DNA of 64,000 bases from Viola odorata (GCA_963691705.1 OY829540.1:45482158-45546157), one strand, 5' to 3'; counted from the stretch's first letter, positions 13,015 to 27,690 are shown. A program made the numbers and translations. Notes: generated by a model not told the origin, from the letters alone.

Positions 13015-15036
13015 TTAACAGACAACATGTGCGGACGTGACCAGACACAACATTAAAAACACGATGTGGTGACGTGACCCTTCACAAAGCTTAACAGAGA
13101 ACATGTGCAAACACAACATTAAAAACACGATGTGGGGACGTGACCCTTCACAACGCTTAACAGACAGCATGTGCAAACACAACATTAAAAACATGATGTG
13201 GGGACGTGACCCTTCACAACGCTTAACAGACAACATGTGCAGACGTGACCAGACACAACATTATCAGACGACATGTGCGGAAGTGACCAAACATATCATT
13301 AAAAACACGATGTGGGGACGTGACCCTTCACAACGCTTAACAGAGAACATGTGCGGACGTGACCAGACACAACATTATCAGACGACATGTGCGGACGTGA
13401 CCAAACACAACATTAAAAACACGATGTGTGGGCTTGACCCATCACAACGCTTAACAGACAACATGTGCAGACGTGACCAGACACAACATTATCAGACGAC
13501 ATGTGCGGATGTGACCAAACACGATGTGGGGACGTGACCCTTCACAACGCTTAACAGACAACATGTGCGGACGTGACCAGACACAACATTATCAGACGAC
13601 ATGTGCGGACGTGACCAAACACAACACTAAAAACACGATGTGTGGGCGGGACCCATAACAACGCTTAACAGACAACATCTGCAGACGTGACCTGACACAA
13701 CATTATCAGACGACATGTGCGGATGTGACCAAGCACGATGTGGGGACGTGACCCTTCACAACGCTTAACAGACAACATGTGCGGACGTGACCAGACACAA
13801 CATTAAAAACACGATGTGGTGACGTGACCCTTCACAAAGCTTAACAGAGAACATGTGCAAACACAACATTAGAAACACGATGTGGGACGTGACCCTTCAC
13901 AACGCTTAACAGACAACATGTGCAGACGTGACCAGACACAACATTATCAGACGACATGTGCGGAAGTGACCAAACACAACATTAAAAACACGATGTGGGG
14001 ACGTGACCCTTCACAACGCTTAACAGAGAACATGTGCGGACGTGACCAGACACAACATTATCAGACGACATGTGCGGACGTGACCAAACACAACATTAAA
14101 AACACGATGTGGGGACGTGACCCTTCACAACGCTTAACAGACAACATGTGCCGACGTTACCAGACACAACATTATCAGACGACATGTACGGACGCGACCA
14201 AAAACGATGTGGGGACGTGACCCTTCACAACTCTTAACAGGCATCATGTGCGGACGTGACCAGACACAACATTATCAGACGACATGTGCGGATGTGAGCA
14301 AACACGATGTGGGGACGTGACCCTTCACAACGCTTAACAGACAACATGTGCGGACGTGACCAAACACAACATTAAACATACGATGTGGGGACGTGACCTT
14401 TCACAACGCTTAACAGAAAACATGTGCAGACGTGACCAGACACAACATTATTAGACGACATGTGCGGACGTGACCAAACACGATGTGAGGACGTAACCCT
14501 TCACAATGCTTACCAGACAACATGTGCGGACGTGACCAGACACAACATTATCAGACGACATGTGCGGACGTGACCAAACACGATGTGAGGACGTGACCCT
14601 TCATAACGCTTCACAGACAACATGTGAGGACGTGACCAGACACAACATTATCAGACGACATGTGAGGACGTGACCAAACACAACATATAAAACACGATGT
14701 GGGGACGTGACCTTCACAACGCTTAACAGGCAACATGTACAGACGTGACCAGACACAAGATTATCTGACGACATGTGCGGACGTGACCAAACACGATGTG
14801 GGGACGTGACCCTTCACAACGCTTAACCGACAATATGTGCGGACGTGACCAGACACAACATTATCAGACGACATGTGCGGACGTGACCAAACACAACATT
14901 AAAAACACGATGTGTGGGCGTGACCCATCACAACGCTTAATAGACAACATGTGCAGACGTGACCAGACACAACATTATCAGACGACATGTACGGATGTGA
15001 CCAAACACGATGTGGGGACGTGACCCTTCACAACGC
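13015..15036 (+). repeat. HOR type 1 of 3009 bp copy 4, 2022 bp
   Basis: Lacks the ATGCGCGGAAG change of copies 2 and 3. Private changes: ATTAGAAACACG near 13869, GACATGTACGGACGCG near 14186 and CACAAGATTATCTG near 14757. The second AAGCTT is at 13837-13842. Confidence 0.9.
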
Positions 15037-16023
15037 TTAACAGACAACATGTGCGGACGTGACCAGACACAACATTAAAAACACGATGTGGTGACGTGAC
15101 CCTTCACAAAGCTTAACAGAGAACATGTGCAAACACAACATTAAAAACACGATGTGGGGACGTGACCCTTCACAACGCTTAACAGACAGCATGTGCAAAC
15201 ACAACATTAAAAACATGATGTGGGGACGTGACCCTTCACAACGCTTAACAGACAACATGTGCAGACGTGACCAGACACAACATTATCAGACGACATGTGC
15301 GGAAGTGACCAAACACAACATTGAAAACACGATGTGGGGACGTGACCCTTCACAACGCTTAACAGAGAACATGTGCGGACGTGACCAGACACAACATTAT
15401 CAGACGATATGTGCGGACGTGACCAAACACGATGTGGGGACGTGACCCTTCACAACGCTTAACAGACAACATGTGCGGACGTGACCAGATACAACATTAT
15501 AAGACGACATGTGCGAACGTTACCAGACACAACATTATCAGACAACATGTGCGGACGTGACCAAACACGATGTGAGCGCGTGACCCTTCACAACGCTTCA
15601 CAGACAACATGTGCGGACGTGACCAGACACAACATTATCAGACGACATGTGAGGACGTGACCAAACACAACATATAAAACACGATGTGGGGACGTGACCT
15701 TCACAATGCTTAACAGACAACATGTACAGACGTGACCAGACACAACATTATCTGACGACATGTGCGGACGTGACCAAACACGATGTGGGGACGTGACCCT
15801 TCACAACGCTTAACAGACAACATGTGCGGACGTGACCAGACACAACATTATCAGACGACATGTGCGGACGTGACCAAACACAACATTAAAAACACGATGT
15901 GTGGGCGTGACCCATCACAACGCTTAACAGACAACATGTGCAGACGTGACCTGACACAACATTATCAGACGACATGTGCGGATGTGACCAAACACGATGT
16001 GGGGACGTGACCCTTCACAACGC
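15037..16023 (+). repeat. HOR type 2 of 3009 bp copy 4, 987 bp
   Basis: Standard 987 bp array unit with GAGCGCGTGACC near 15574; no private change was seen. Confidence 0.9.
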
Positions 16024-18045
16024 TTAACAGACAACATGTGCGGACGTGACCAGACACAACATTAAAAACACGATGTGGTGACGTGACCCTTCACAAAGCT
16101 TAACAGAGAACATGTGCAAACACAACATTAAAAACACGATGTGGGGACGTGACCCTTCACAACGCTTAACAGACAGCATGTGCAAACACAACATTAAAAA
16201 CATGATGTGGGGACGTGACCCTTCACAACGCTTAACAGACAACATGTGCAGACGTGACCAGACACAACATTATCAGACGACATGTGCGGAAGTGACCAAA
16301 CATATCATTAAAAACACGATGTGGGGACGTGACCCTTCACAACGCTTAACAGAGAACATGTGCGGACGTGACCAGACACAACATTATCAGACGACATGTG
16401 CGGACGTGACCAAACACAACATTAAAAACACGATGTGTGGGCTTGACCCATCACAACGCTTAACAGACAACATGTGCAGACGTGACCAGACACAACATTA
16501 TCAGACGACATGTGCGGATGTGACCAAACACGATGTGGGGACGTGACCCTTCACAACGCTTAACAGACAACATGTGCGGACGTGACCAGACACAACATTA
16601 TCAGACGACATGTGCGGACGTGACCAAACACAACACTAAAAACACGATGTGTGGGCGGGACCCATAACAACGCTTAACAGACAACATCTGCAGACGTGAC
16701 CTGACACAACATTATCAGACGACATGTGCGGATGTGACCAAGCACGATGTGGGGACGTGACCCTTCACAACGCTTAACAGACAACATGTGCGGACGTGAC
16801 CAGACACAACATTAAAAACACGATGTGGTGACGTGACCCTTCACAAAGCTTAACAGAGAACATGTGCAAACACAACATTAAAAACACGATGTGGGACGTG
16901 ACCCTTCACAACGCTTAACAGACAACATGTGCAGACGTGACCAGACACAACATTATCAGACGACATGTGCGGAAGTGACCAAACACAACATTAAAAACAC
17001 GATGTGGGGACGTGACCCTTCACAACGCTTAACAGAGAACATGTGCGGACGTGACCAGACACAACATTATCAGACGATATGTGCGGACGTGACCAAACAC
17101 AACATTAAAAACACGATGTGGGGACGTGACCCTTCACAACGCTTAACAGACAACATGTGCCGACGTTACCAGACACAACATTATCAGACGACATGTGCGG
17201 ACGCGACCAAAAACGATGTGGGGACGTGACCCTTCACAACTCTTAACAGGCATCATGTGCGGACGTGACCAGACACAACATTATCAGACGACATGTGCGG
17301 ATGTGAGCAAACACGATGTGGGGACGTGACCCTTCACAACGCTTAACAGACAACATGTGCGGACGTGACCAAACACAACATTAAACATACGATGTGGGGA
17401 CGTGACCTTTCACAACGCTTAACAGAAAACATGTGCAGACGTGACCAGACACAACATTATTAGACGACATGTGCGGACGTGACCAAACACGATGTGAGGA
17501 CGTAACCCTTCACAATGCTTACCAGACAACATGTGCGGACGTGACCAGACACAACATTATCAGACGACATGTGCGGACGTGACCAAACACGATGTGAGGA
17601 CGTGACCCTTCATAACGCTTCACAGACAACATGTGAGGACGTGACCAGACACAACATTATCAGACGACATGTGAGGACGTGACCAAACACAACATATAAA
17701 ACACGATGTGGGGACGTGACCTTCACAACGCTTAACAGGCAACATGTACAGACGTGACCAGACACAACATTATCTGACGACATGTGCGGACGTGACCAAA
17801 CACGATGTGGGGACGTGACCCTTCACAACGCTTAACCGACAATATGTGCGGACGTGACCAGACACAACATTATCAGACGACATGTGCGGACGTGACCAAA
17901 CACAACATTAAAAACACGATGTGTGGGCGTGACCCATCACAACGCTTAATAGACAACATGTGCAGACGTGACCAGACACAACATTATCAGACGACATGTA
18001 CGGATGTGACCAAACACGATGTGGGGACGTGACCCTTCACAACGC
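16024..18045 (+). repeat. HOR type 1 of 3009 bp copy 5, 2022 bp
   Basis: Private change CAGACGATATGTG near 17073, where the other type 1 copies have GACATGTG. This is the state normally found in type 2, so local conversion from a neighbouring type 2 unit is possible. The second AAGCTT is at 16846-16851. Confidence 0.9.
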
Positions 18046-19032
18046 TTAACAGACAACATGTGCGGACGTGACCAGACACAACATTAAAAACACGATGTGG
18101 TGACGTGACCCTTCACAAAGCTTAACAGAGAACATGTGCAAACACAACATTAAAAACACGATGTGGGGACGTGACCCTTCACAACGCTTAACAGACAGCA
18201 TGTGCAAACACAACATTAAAAACATGATGTGGGGACGTGACCCTTCACAACGCTTAACAGACAACATGTGCAGACGTGACCAGACACAACATTATCAGAC
18301 GACATGTGCGGAAGTGACCAAACACAACATTGAAAACACGATGTGGGGACGTGACCCTTCACAACGCTTAACAGAGAACATGTGCGGACGTGACCAGACA
18401 CAACATTATCAGACGATATGTGCGGACGTGACCAAACACGATGTGGGGACGTGACCCTTCACAACGCTTAACAGACAACATGTGCGGACGTGACCAGATA
18501 CAACATTATAAGACGACATGTGCGAACGTTACCAGACACAACATTATCAGACAACATGTGCGGACGTGACCAAACACGATGTGAGCGCGTGACCCTTCAC
18601 AACGCTTCACAGACAACATGTGCGGACGTGACCAGACACAACATTATCAGACGACATGTGAGGACGTGACCAAACACAACATATAAAACACGATGTGGGG
18701 ACGTGACCTTCACAATGCTTAACAGACAACATGTACAGACGTGACCAGACACAACATTATCTGACGACATGTGCGGACGTGACCAAACACGATGTGGGGA
18801 CGTGACCCTTCACAACGCTTAACAGACAACATGTGCGGACGTGACCAGACACAACATTATCAGACGACATGTGCGGACGTGACCAAACACAACATTAAAA
18901 ACACGATGTGTGGGCGTGACCCATCACAACGCTTAACAGACAACATGTGCAGACGTGACCTGACACAACATTATCAGACGACATGTGCGGATGTGACCAA
19001 ACACGATGTGGGGACGTGACCCTTCACAACGC
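18046..19032 (+). repeat. HOR type 2 of 3009 bp copy 5, 987 bp
   Basis: Last 987 bp unit of the uniform array. It still has the array-specific GAGCGCGTGACC near 18583. The next type 2 unit (23852) does not, so the homogenised block ends around here. Confidence 0.9.
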
Positions 19033-20160
19033 TTAACAGACAACATGTGCGGACGTGACCAGACACAACATTAAAAACACGATGTGGTGACGTGACCCTT
19101 CACAAAGCTTAACAGAGAACATGTGCAAACACAACATTAAAAACACGATGTGGGGACGTGACCCTTCACAACGCTTAACAGACAGCATGTGCAAACACAA
19201 CATTAAAAACATGATGTGGGGACGTGACCCTTCACAACGCTTAACAGACAACATGTGCAGACGTGACCAGACACAACATTATCAGACGACATGTGCGGAA
19301 GTGACCAAACATATCATTAAAAACACGATGTGGGGACGTGACCCTTCACAACGCTTAACAGAGAACATGTGCGGACGTGACCAGACACAACATTATCAGA
19401 CGACATGTGCGGACGTGACCAAACACAACATTAAAAACACGATGTGTGGGCTTGACCCATCACAACGCTTAACAGACAACATGTGCAGACGTGACCAGAC
19501 ACAACATTATCAGACGACATGTGCGGATGTGACCAAACATGATGTGGGGACGTGACCCTTCACAACGCTTAACAGACAACATGTGCGGACGTGACCAGAC
19601 ACAACATTATCAGACGACATGTGCGGACGTGACCAAACACAACACTAAAAACACGATGTGTGGGCGTGACCCATCACAACGCTTAACAGACAACATGTGC
19701 AGACGTGACCTGACACAACATTATCAGACGACATGTGCGGATGTGACCAAGCACGATGTGGGGACGTGACCCTTCACAACGCTTAACAGACAACATGTGC
19801 GGACGTGACCAGACACAACATTAAAAACACGATGTGGTGACGTGACCCTTCACAAAGCTTAACAGAGAACATGTGCAAACACAACATTAAAAACACGATG
19901 TGGGACGTGACCCTTCACAACGCTTAACAGACAACATGTGCAGACGTGACCAGACATAACATTATCAGACGACATGTGCGGAAGTGACCAAACACAACAT
20001 TAAAAACACGATGTGGGGACGTGACCCTTCACAACGTTTAACAGAGAACATGTGCGGACGTGACCAGACACAACATTATCAGACGACATGTGCGGACGTG
20101 ACCAAACACAACATTAAAAACACGATGTGGGGACGTGACCCTTCACAACGCTTAACAAAC

Positions 20161-20500
20161 AACATGTGCGGACGTTACCAAAAACGATGTGGGGACGTGA
20201 CCCTTCACAACTCTTAACAGGCATCATGTGCGGACGTGACCAGACACAACATTATCAGACGACATGTGCGGATGTGAGCAAACACGATGTGGGGACGTGA
20301 CCCTTCACAACGCTTAACAGACAACATGTGCGGACGCGACCAAAAACGATGTGGGGACGTGACCCTTCACAACTCTTAACAGGCATCATGTGCGGACGTG
20401 ACCAGACACAACATTAACAGACGACATGTGCGGACGCGACCAAAAACGATGTGGGGACGTGACCCTTCACAACTCTTAACAGGCATCATGTGCGGACGTG
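20161..20500 (+). repeat. Local rearrangement, three copies of a GCATC-containing segment
   Basis: The segment CGACCAAAAACGATG...AACTCTTAACAGGCATCATG appears three times here (near 20176, 20338 and 20435) but once at the matching place in the 24839 unit (near 26020). The first copy is joined to a GCGGACGTTACC monomer with about 41 bp missing. The middle one carries the unusual CACAACATTAACAGACG near 20408. The pattern fits repeated unequal exchange between 100 bp trimers. Confidence 0.8.
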
Positions 20501-21204
20501 ACCAGACACAACATTATCAGACGACATGTGCGGATGTGAGCAAACACGATGTGGGGACGTGACCCTTCACAACGCTTAACAGACAACATGTGCGGACGTG
20601 ACCAAACACAACATTAAACATACGATGTGGGGACGTGACCTTTCACAACGCTTAACAGAAAACAAGTGCAGACGTGACCAGACACAACATTATTAGACGA
20701 CATGTGCGGACGTGACCAAACACGATGTGAGGACGTAACCCTTCACAATGCTTACCAGACAACATGTGCGGACGTGACCAGACACAACATTATCAGACGA
20801 CATGTGCGGACGTGACCACACACAACCTTAAAAACAGGATGTGGGGACGTGACCCTTCACAACGCTTAACAGACGACATGTGCAGACGTGACCAGACACA
20901 ACATTATCAGACGACATGTGCGGACGTGACCAAACACGATATGGGGACATGACCCTTCAAAACGCTTAACAGACAACATGTGCGGACGTGACCACACACA
21001 ACATTAAAAACACGATGTGGGGACGTGACCCTTCACAACGCTTAACAGACGACATGTGCAGACTTGACCAGACACAACATTATCAGATGACATGTGCGGA
21101 CGTGACCAAACACAACATATAAAACACGATGTGGGGACGTGACCTTCACAACGCTTAACAGACAACATGTACAGACGTGACCAGACACAACATTATCTGA
21201 CGAC

Positions 21205-21227
21205 ATGTGCGGACGTGACCAAACACG
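21205..21227 (+). repeat. Exemplar 23 bp K' monomer (K with a 14 bp deletion)
   Basis: Compared with a full K monomer this unit lacks 14 bp. The full K contains two AAACAC hexamers separated by AACATTAA, and K' keeps only one hexamer. 6 + 8 = 14, so the deletion is exactly what slippage between the two hexamers would remove. K' shortens the trimer from 114 to 100 bp and shifts the reading frame, which is why forward open frames end at a TGA just after it. K' recurs many times in every complete HOR. Confidence 0.9.
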
Positions 21228-22108
21228 ATGTGGGGACGTGACCCTTCACAACGCTTAACAGACAACATGTGCGGACGTGACCAGACACAACATTATCAGA
21301 CGACATGTGAGGACGTGACCAAACACAACATATAAAACACGATGTGGGGACGTGACCTTCGCAACGCTTAACAGACAACATGTACAGACGTGACCAGACA
21401 CAACATTATCTGACGACATGTGCGGACGTGACCAAACACGATGTGGGGACGTGACCCTTCACAACGCTTAACAGACAACATGTGCGGACGTGACCAGACA
21501 CAACATTATTAGACGACATGTGCGGACGTGACCAAACACAACATTAAAAACACGATGTGTGGGCGTGACCCATCACAACGCTTAACAGACAACATGTGCA
21601 GACGTGACCAGACACAACATTATCAGACGACATGTGCGGATGTGACCAAACACGATGTGGGGACGTGACCCTTCACAACGCTTAACAGACAACATGTGCG
21701 GACGTGACCAGACACAACATTATCAGACGACATGTGAGGACGTGACCAAACACAACATATAAAACACGATGTGGGGACGTGACCTTCACAACGCTTAACA
21801 GACAACATGTACAGACGTGACCAGACACAACATTATCTGACGACATGTGCGGACGTGACCAAACACGATGTGGGGACGTGACCCTTCATAACGCTTAACC
21901 GACAACATGTGCGGACGTGACCAGACACAACATTATCAGACGACATGTGCGGACGTGACCAAACACAACATTAAAAACACGATGTGTGGGCGTGACCCAT
22001 CACAACGCTTAACAGACAACATGTGCAGACGTGACCTGACACAACATTATCAGACGACATGTGCGGATGTGACCAAACACGATGTGGGGACGTGACCCTT
22101 CACAACGC

Positions 22109-23851
22109 TTAACAGACAACATGTGCGGACGTGACCAGACACAACATTAAAAACACGATGTGGTGACGTGACCCTTCACAAAGCTTAACAGAGAACATGT
22201 GCAAACACAACATTAAAAACACGATATGGGGACGTGACCCTTCACAACGCTTAACAGACAGCATGTGCAAACACAACATTAAAAACATGATGTGGGGACG
22301 TGACCCTTCACAACGCTTAACAGACAACATGTGCAGACGTGACCAGACACAACATTATCAGACGACATGTGCGGAAGTGACCAAACACAACATTGAAAAC
22401 ACGATGTGGGGACGTGACCCTTCACAACGCTTAACAGAGAACATGTGCGGACGTAACCAGACACAACATTATCAGACGACATGTGCGGACGTGACCAAAC
22501 AAAACATTAAAAACACGATGTGGGGACGTGACCCTTCACAACGCTTAACAGACAACATATGCGGACGTTACCAGACACAACATTATCAGACGACATGTGC
22601 GGACGCGACCAAAAATGATGTGGGGACGTGACCCTTCACAACTCTTAACAGGCATCATGTGCGGACGTGACCAGACACAACATTATCAGACGACATGTGC
22701 GGATGTGAGCAAACACGATGTGGGGACGTGACCCTTCACAACGCTTAACAGACAACATGTGCGGACGTGACCAAACACAACATTAAACATACGATGTGGG
22801 GACGTGACCTTTCACAACGCTTAACAGAAAACATGTGCAGACGTGACCAGACACAACATTATTAGACGACATGTGCGGACGTGACCAAACACGATGTGAG
22901 GACGTAACCCTTCACAATGCTTACCAGACAACATGTGCGGACGTGACCAGACACAACATTATCAGACGACATGTGCGGACGTGACCACACACAACATTAA
23001 AAACAGGATGTGGGGACGTGACCCTTTACAACGCTTAACAGACGACATGTGCAGACGTGACCAGACACAACATTATCAGAGGACATGTGCGGACGTGACC
23101 AAACACGATATGGGGACATGACCCTTCAAAACGCTTAACAGACAACATGTGCGGACGTGACCACACACAACATTAAAAACACGATGTGGGGACGTGACCC
23201 TTCACAACGCTTAACAGACGACATGTGCAGACTTGACCAGACACAACATTATCAGATGACATGTGCGGACGTGACCAAACACAACATTAAAAATACGATG
23301 TGGGGACGTGACCCTTTAGAACGCTTAACAGACAACATGTGCGGACGTGACCAGACACAACATTATCAGACGACATGTGCGGACGTGACCAAACACGATG
23401 TGAGGACGTGACCCTTCACAACGCTTCACAGACAACATGTGCGGACGTGACCAGACACAACATTATCAGACGACATGTGAGGACGTGACCAAACACAACA
23501 TATAAAACACGATGTGGGGACGTGACCTTCACAACGCTTAACAGACAACATGTACAGACGTGACCAGACACAACATTATCTGACGACATGTGCGGACGTG
23601 ACCAAACACGATGTGGGGACGTGACCCTTCACAACGCTTAACAGACAACATGTGCGGACGTGACCAGACACAACATTATAAGACGACATGTGCGGACGTG
23701 ACCAAACACAACATTAAAAACACGATGTGTGGGCGTGACCCATCACAACGCTTAATAGACAACATGTGCAGACTTGACCAGACACAACATTATCAGACGA
23801 CATGTACGGATGTGACCAAACACGATGTGGGGACGTGACCCTTCACAACGC
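22109..23851 (+). repeat. HOR type 3, 1743 bp
   Basis: First type 3 unit in the window: ATTGAAAAC near 22395, GTAACCAGAC near 22453, GACCAAACAAAACATT near 22495, AACATATGCGGACGTTACC and GCGACCAAAAATGATG near 22605. It is followed by type 2 and type 1, giving the order 3-2-1. The unit at 57954 has the same length and the same position in that order. Confidence 0.88.
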
Positions 23852-24838
23852 TTAACAGACAACATGTGCGGACGTGACCAGACACAACATTAAAAACACG
23901 ATGTGGTGACGTGACCCTTCACAAAGCTTAACAGAGAACATGTGCAAACACAACATTAAAAACACGATGTGGGGACGTGACCCTTCACAACGCTTAACAG
24001 ACAGCATGTGCAAACACAACATTAAAAACATGATGTGGGGACGTGACCCTTCACAACGCTTAACAGACAACATGTGCAGACGTGACCAGACACAACATTA
24101 TCAGACGACATGTGCGGAAGTGACCAAACACAACATTGAAAACACGATCTGGGGACGTGACCCTTCACAATGCTTAACAGAGAACATGTGCGGACGTGAC
24201 CAGACACAACATTATCAGACGATATGTGCGGACGTGACCAAACACGATGTGGGGACGTGACCCTTCACAACGCTTAACAGACAACATGTGCGGACGTGAC
24301 CAGATACAACATTATAAGACGACATGTGCGAACGTTACCAGACACAACATTATCAGACAACATGTGCGGACGTGACCAAACACGATGTGAGGACGTGACC
24401 CTTCACAACGCTTCACAGACAACATGTGCGGACGTGACCAGACACAACATTATCAGACGACATGTGAGGACGTGACCAAACACAACATATAAAACACGAT
24501 GTGGGGACGTGACCTTCACAATGCTTAACAGACACCATGTACAGACGTGACCAGACACAACATTATCTGACGACATGTGCGGACGTGACCAAACACGATG
24601 TGGGGACGTGACCCTTCACAACGCTTAACAGACAACATGTGCGGACGTGACCAGACACAACATTATCAGACGACATGTGCGGACGTGACCAAACACAACA
24701 TTAAAAACACGATGTGTGGGCGTGACCCATCACAACGCTTAACAGACAACATGTGCAGACGTGACCTGACACAACATTATCAGACGACATGTGCGGATGT
24801 GACCAAACACGATGTGGGGACGTGACCCTTCACAACGC
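23852..24838 (+). repeat. HOR type 2, 987 bp
   Basis: Same monomer order as the 987 bp array units but with GAGGACGTGACC near 24388 in place of GAGCGCGTGACC. Private changes are ACGATCTGGGG near 24145, CACAATGCTTAACAGAGAAC near 24165 and GACACCATGTAC near 24531. Confidence 0.88.
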
Positions 24839-27690
24839 TTAACAGACAACATGTGCGGACGTGACCAGACACAACATTAAAAACACGATGTGGTGACGTG
24901 ACCCTTCACAAAGCTTAACAGAGAACATGTGCAAACACAACATTAAAAACACGATGTGGGGACGTGACCCTTCACAACGCTTAACAGACAGCATGTGCAA
25001 ACACAACATTAAAAACATGATGTGGGGACGTGACCCTTCACAACGCTTAACAGACAACATGTGCAGACGTGACCAGACACAACATTATCAGACGACATGT
25101 GCGGAAGTGACCAAACATATCATTAAAAACACGATGTGGGAACGTGACCCTTCACAACGCTTAACAGAGAACATGTGCGGACGTGACCAGACACAACATT
25201 ATCAGACGACATGTGCGGACGTGACCAAACACAACATTAAAAACACGATGTGTGGGCTTGACCCATCACAACGCTTAACAGACAACATGTGCAGACGTGA
25301 CCAGACACAACATTATCAGACGACATGTGCGGATGTGACCAAACATGATGTGGGGACGTGACCCTTCACAACGCTTAACAGACAACATGTGCGGACGTGA
25401 CCAGACACAACATTATCAGACGACATGTGCGGACGTGACCAAACACAACACTAAAAACACGATGTGTGGGCGTGACCCATCACAACGCTTAACAGACAAC
25501 ATGTGCAGACGTGACCTGACACAACATTATCAGACGACATGTGCGGATGTGACCAAGCACGATGTGGGGACGTGACCCTTCACAACGCTTAACAGACAAC
25601 ATGTGCGGACGTGACCAGACACAACATTAAAAACACGATGTGGTGACGTGACCCTTCACAAAGCTTAACAGAGAACATGTGCAAACACAACATTAAAAAC
25701 ACGATGTGGGACGTGACCCTTCACAACGCTTAACAGACAACATGTGCAGACGTGACCAGACATAACATTATCAGACGACATGTGCGGAAGTGACCAAACA
25801 CAACATTAAAAACACGATGTGGGGACGTGACCCTTCACAACGCTTAACAGAGAACATGTGCGGACGTGACCAGACACAACATTATCAGACGACATGTGCG
25901 GACGTGACCAAACACAACATTAAAAACACGATGTGGGGACGTGACCCTTCACAACGCTTAACAAACAACATGTGCGGACGTTACCAGACACAACATTATC
26001 AGACGACATGTGCGGACGCGACCAAAAACGATGTGGGGACGTGACCCTTCACAACTCTTAACAGGCATCATGTGCGGACGTGACCAGACACAACATTATC
26101 AGACGACATGTGCGGATGTGAGCAAACACGATGTGGGGACGTGACCCTTCACAACGCTTAACAGACAACATGTGCGGACGTGACCAAACACAACATTAAA
26201 CATACGATGTGGGGACGTGACCTTTCACAACGCTTAACAGAAAACATGTGCAGACGTGACCAGACACAACATTATTAGACGACATGTGCGGACGTGACCA
26301 AACACGATGTGAGGACGTAACCCTTCACAATGCTTACCAGACAACATGTGCGGACGTGACCAGACACAACATTATCAGACGACATGTGCGGACGTGACCA
26401 CACACAACCTTAAAAACAGGATGTGGGGACGTGACCCTTCACAACGCTTAACAGACGACATGTGCAGACGTGACCAGACCCAACATTATCAGACGACATG
26501 TGCGGACGTGACCAAACACGATATGGGGACATGACCCTTCAAAACGCTTAACAGACAACATGTGCGGACGTGACCACACACAACATTAAAAACACGATGT
26601 GGGGACGTGACCCTTCACAACGCTTAACAGACGACATGTGCAGACTTGACCAGACACAACATTATCAGATGACATGTGCGGACGTGACCAAACACAACAT
26701 ATAAAACACGATGTGGGGACGTGACCTTCACAACACTTAACAGACAACATGTACAGACGTGACCAGACACAACATTATCTGACGACATGTGCGGACGTGA
26801 CCAAACACGATGTGGGGACGTGACCCTTCACAACGCTTAACAGACAACATGTGCGGACGTGACCAGACACAACATTATCAGACGACATGTGAGGACGTGA
26901 CCAAACACAACATATAAAACACGATGTGGGGACGTGACCTTCGCAACGCTTAACAGACAACATGTACAGACGTGACCAGACACAACATTATCTGACGACA
27001 TGTGCGGACGTGACCAAACACGATGTGGGGACGTGACCCTTCACAACGCTTAACAGACAACATGTGCGGACGTGACCAGACACAACATTATTAGACGACA
27101 TGTGCGGACGTGACCAAACACAACATTAAAGACACGATGTGTGGGCGTGACCCATCACAACTCTTAACAGACAACATGTGCAGACGTGACCAGACACAAC
27201 ATTATCAGACGACATGTGCGGATGTGACCAAACACGATGTGGGGACGTGACCCTTCACAACGCTTAACAGACAACATGTGCGGACGTGACCAGACACAAC
27301 ATTATCAGACGACATGTGAGGACGTGACCAAACACAACATATAAAACACGATGTGGGGACGTGACCTTCACAACGCTTAACAGACAACATGTACAGACGT
27401 GACCAGACACAACATTATCTGACGACATGTGCGGACGTGACCAAACACGATGTGGGGACGTGACCCTTCATAACGCTTAACCGACAACATGTGCGGACGT
27501 GACCAGACACAACATTATCAGACGACATGTGCGGACGTGACCACACACAACATTAAAAACACGATGTGTGGGCGTGACCCATCACAACGCTTAACAGACA
27601 ACATGTGCAGACGTGACCTGACACAACATTATCAGACGACATGTGCGGATGTGACCAAACACGATGTGGGGACGTGACCCTTCACAACGC
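24839..27690 (+). repeat. HOR type 1, 2852 bp
   Basis: Carries CATATCATT near 25117, ATGTGGGAACGTG near 25134 and a second AAGCTT at 25661-25666. It has two neighbouring CATATAAAACACG monomer blocks in the region 26695-26945, where other type 1 relatives have a single block preceded by a CCTTTAGAACGC monomer. Confidence 0.87.

Larger units (their letters stand above)
3988..19032 (+). repeat. Tandem array of five 3009 bp HOR dimers
   Basis: Landmarks fall at 3988, 6997, 10006, 13015, 16024 and 19033, each exactly 3009 bp apart. Each copy is a 2022 bp type 1 unit plus a 987 bp type 2 unit. Reading the copies against each other I saw no differences between copies 2 and 3, and only single or few substitutions in copies 4 and 5. 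Copy 1 differs at about six sites. Such uniformity points to very recent amplification or strong homogenisation. Confidence 0.95.
19033..22108 (+). repeat. HOR type 1, 3076 bp, locally rearranged
   Basis: Begins like the 3009 bp array units (CATATCATT near 19310, second AAGCTT at 19855-19860) but has AAACATGATGTGGGG near 19535 and GTGGGCGTGACCC near 19660, shared with the 24839 unit. It is 224 bp longer than that unit because of a rearrangement at about 20170-20500. It keeps the HNLKNR-type segment (CACAACCTTAAAAACAGG near 20821) that the 3009 bp array has lost. Confidence 0.87.
19033..24838 (+). repeat. Large tandem duplication, left copy (5806 bp)
   Basis: The HOR order 1-3-2 here is followed by the same order of variants starting at 24839. 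Matching sites are 5806 bp apart up to about 20160, and 5582 bp apart from about 20420 to about 23840. The 224 bp change is explained by the rearrangement near 20170-20500. The match ends near 29430 in the right copy, where other monomers follow. Confidence 0.9.
22109..27690 (+). repeat. Super-HOR of order 3-2-1, 5582 bp
   Basis: Consists of type 3 (1743 bp), type 2 (987 bp) and type 1 (2852 bp), after which type 3 starts again at 27691. The same order occurs at 57954-63614 with lengths 1743, 1064 and 2854. Type 2 is followed by type 1 in all eight cases, counting the truncated unit at 3746 as an interruption. I infer a former 5.6 kb repeat unit. Confidence 0.75.
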
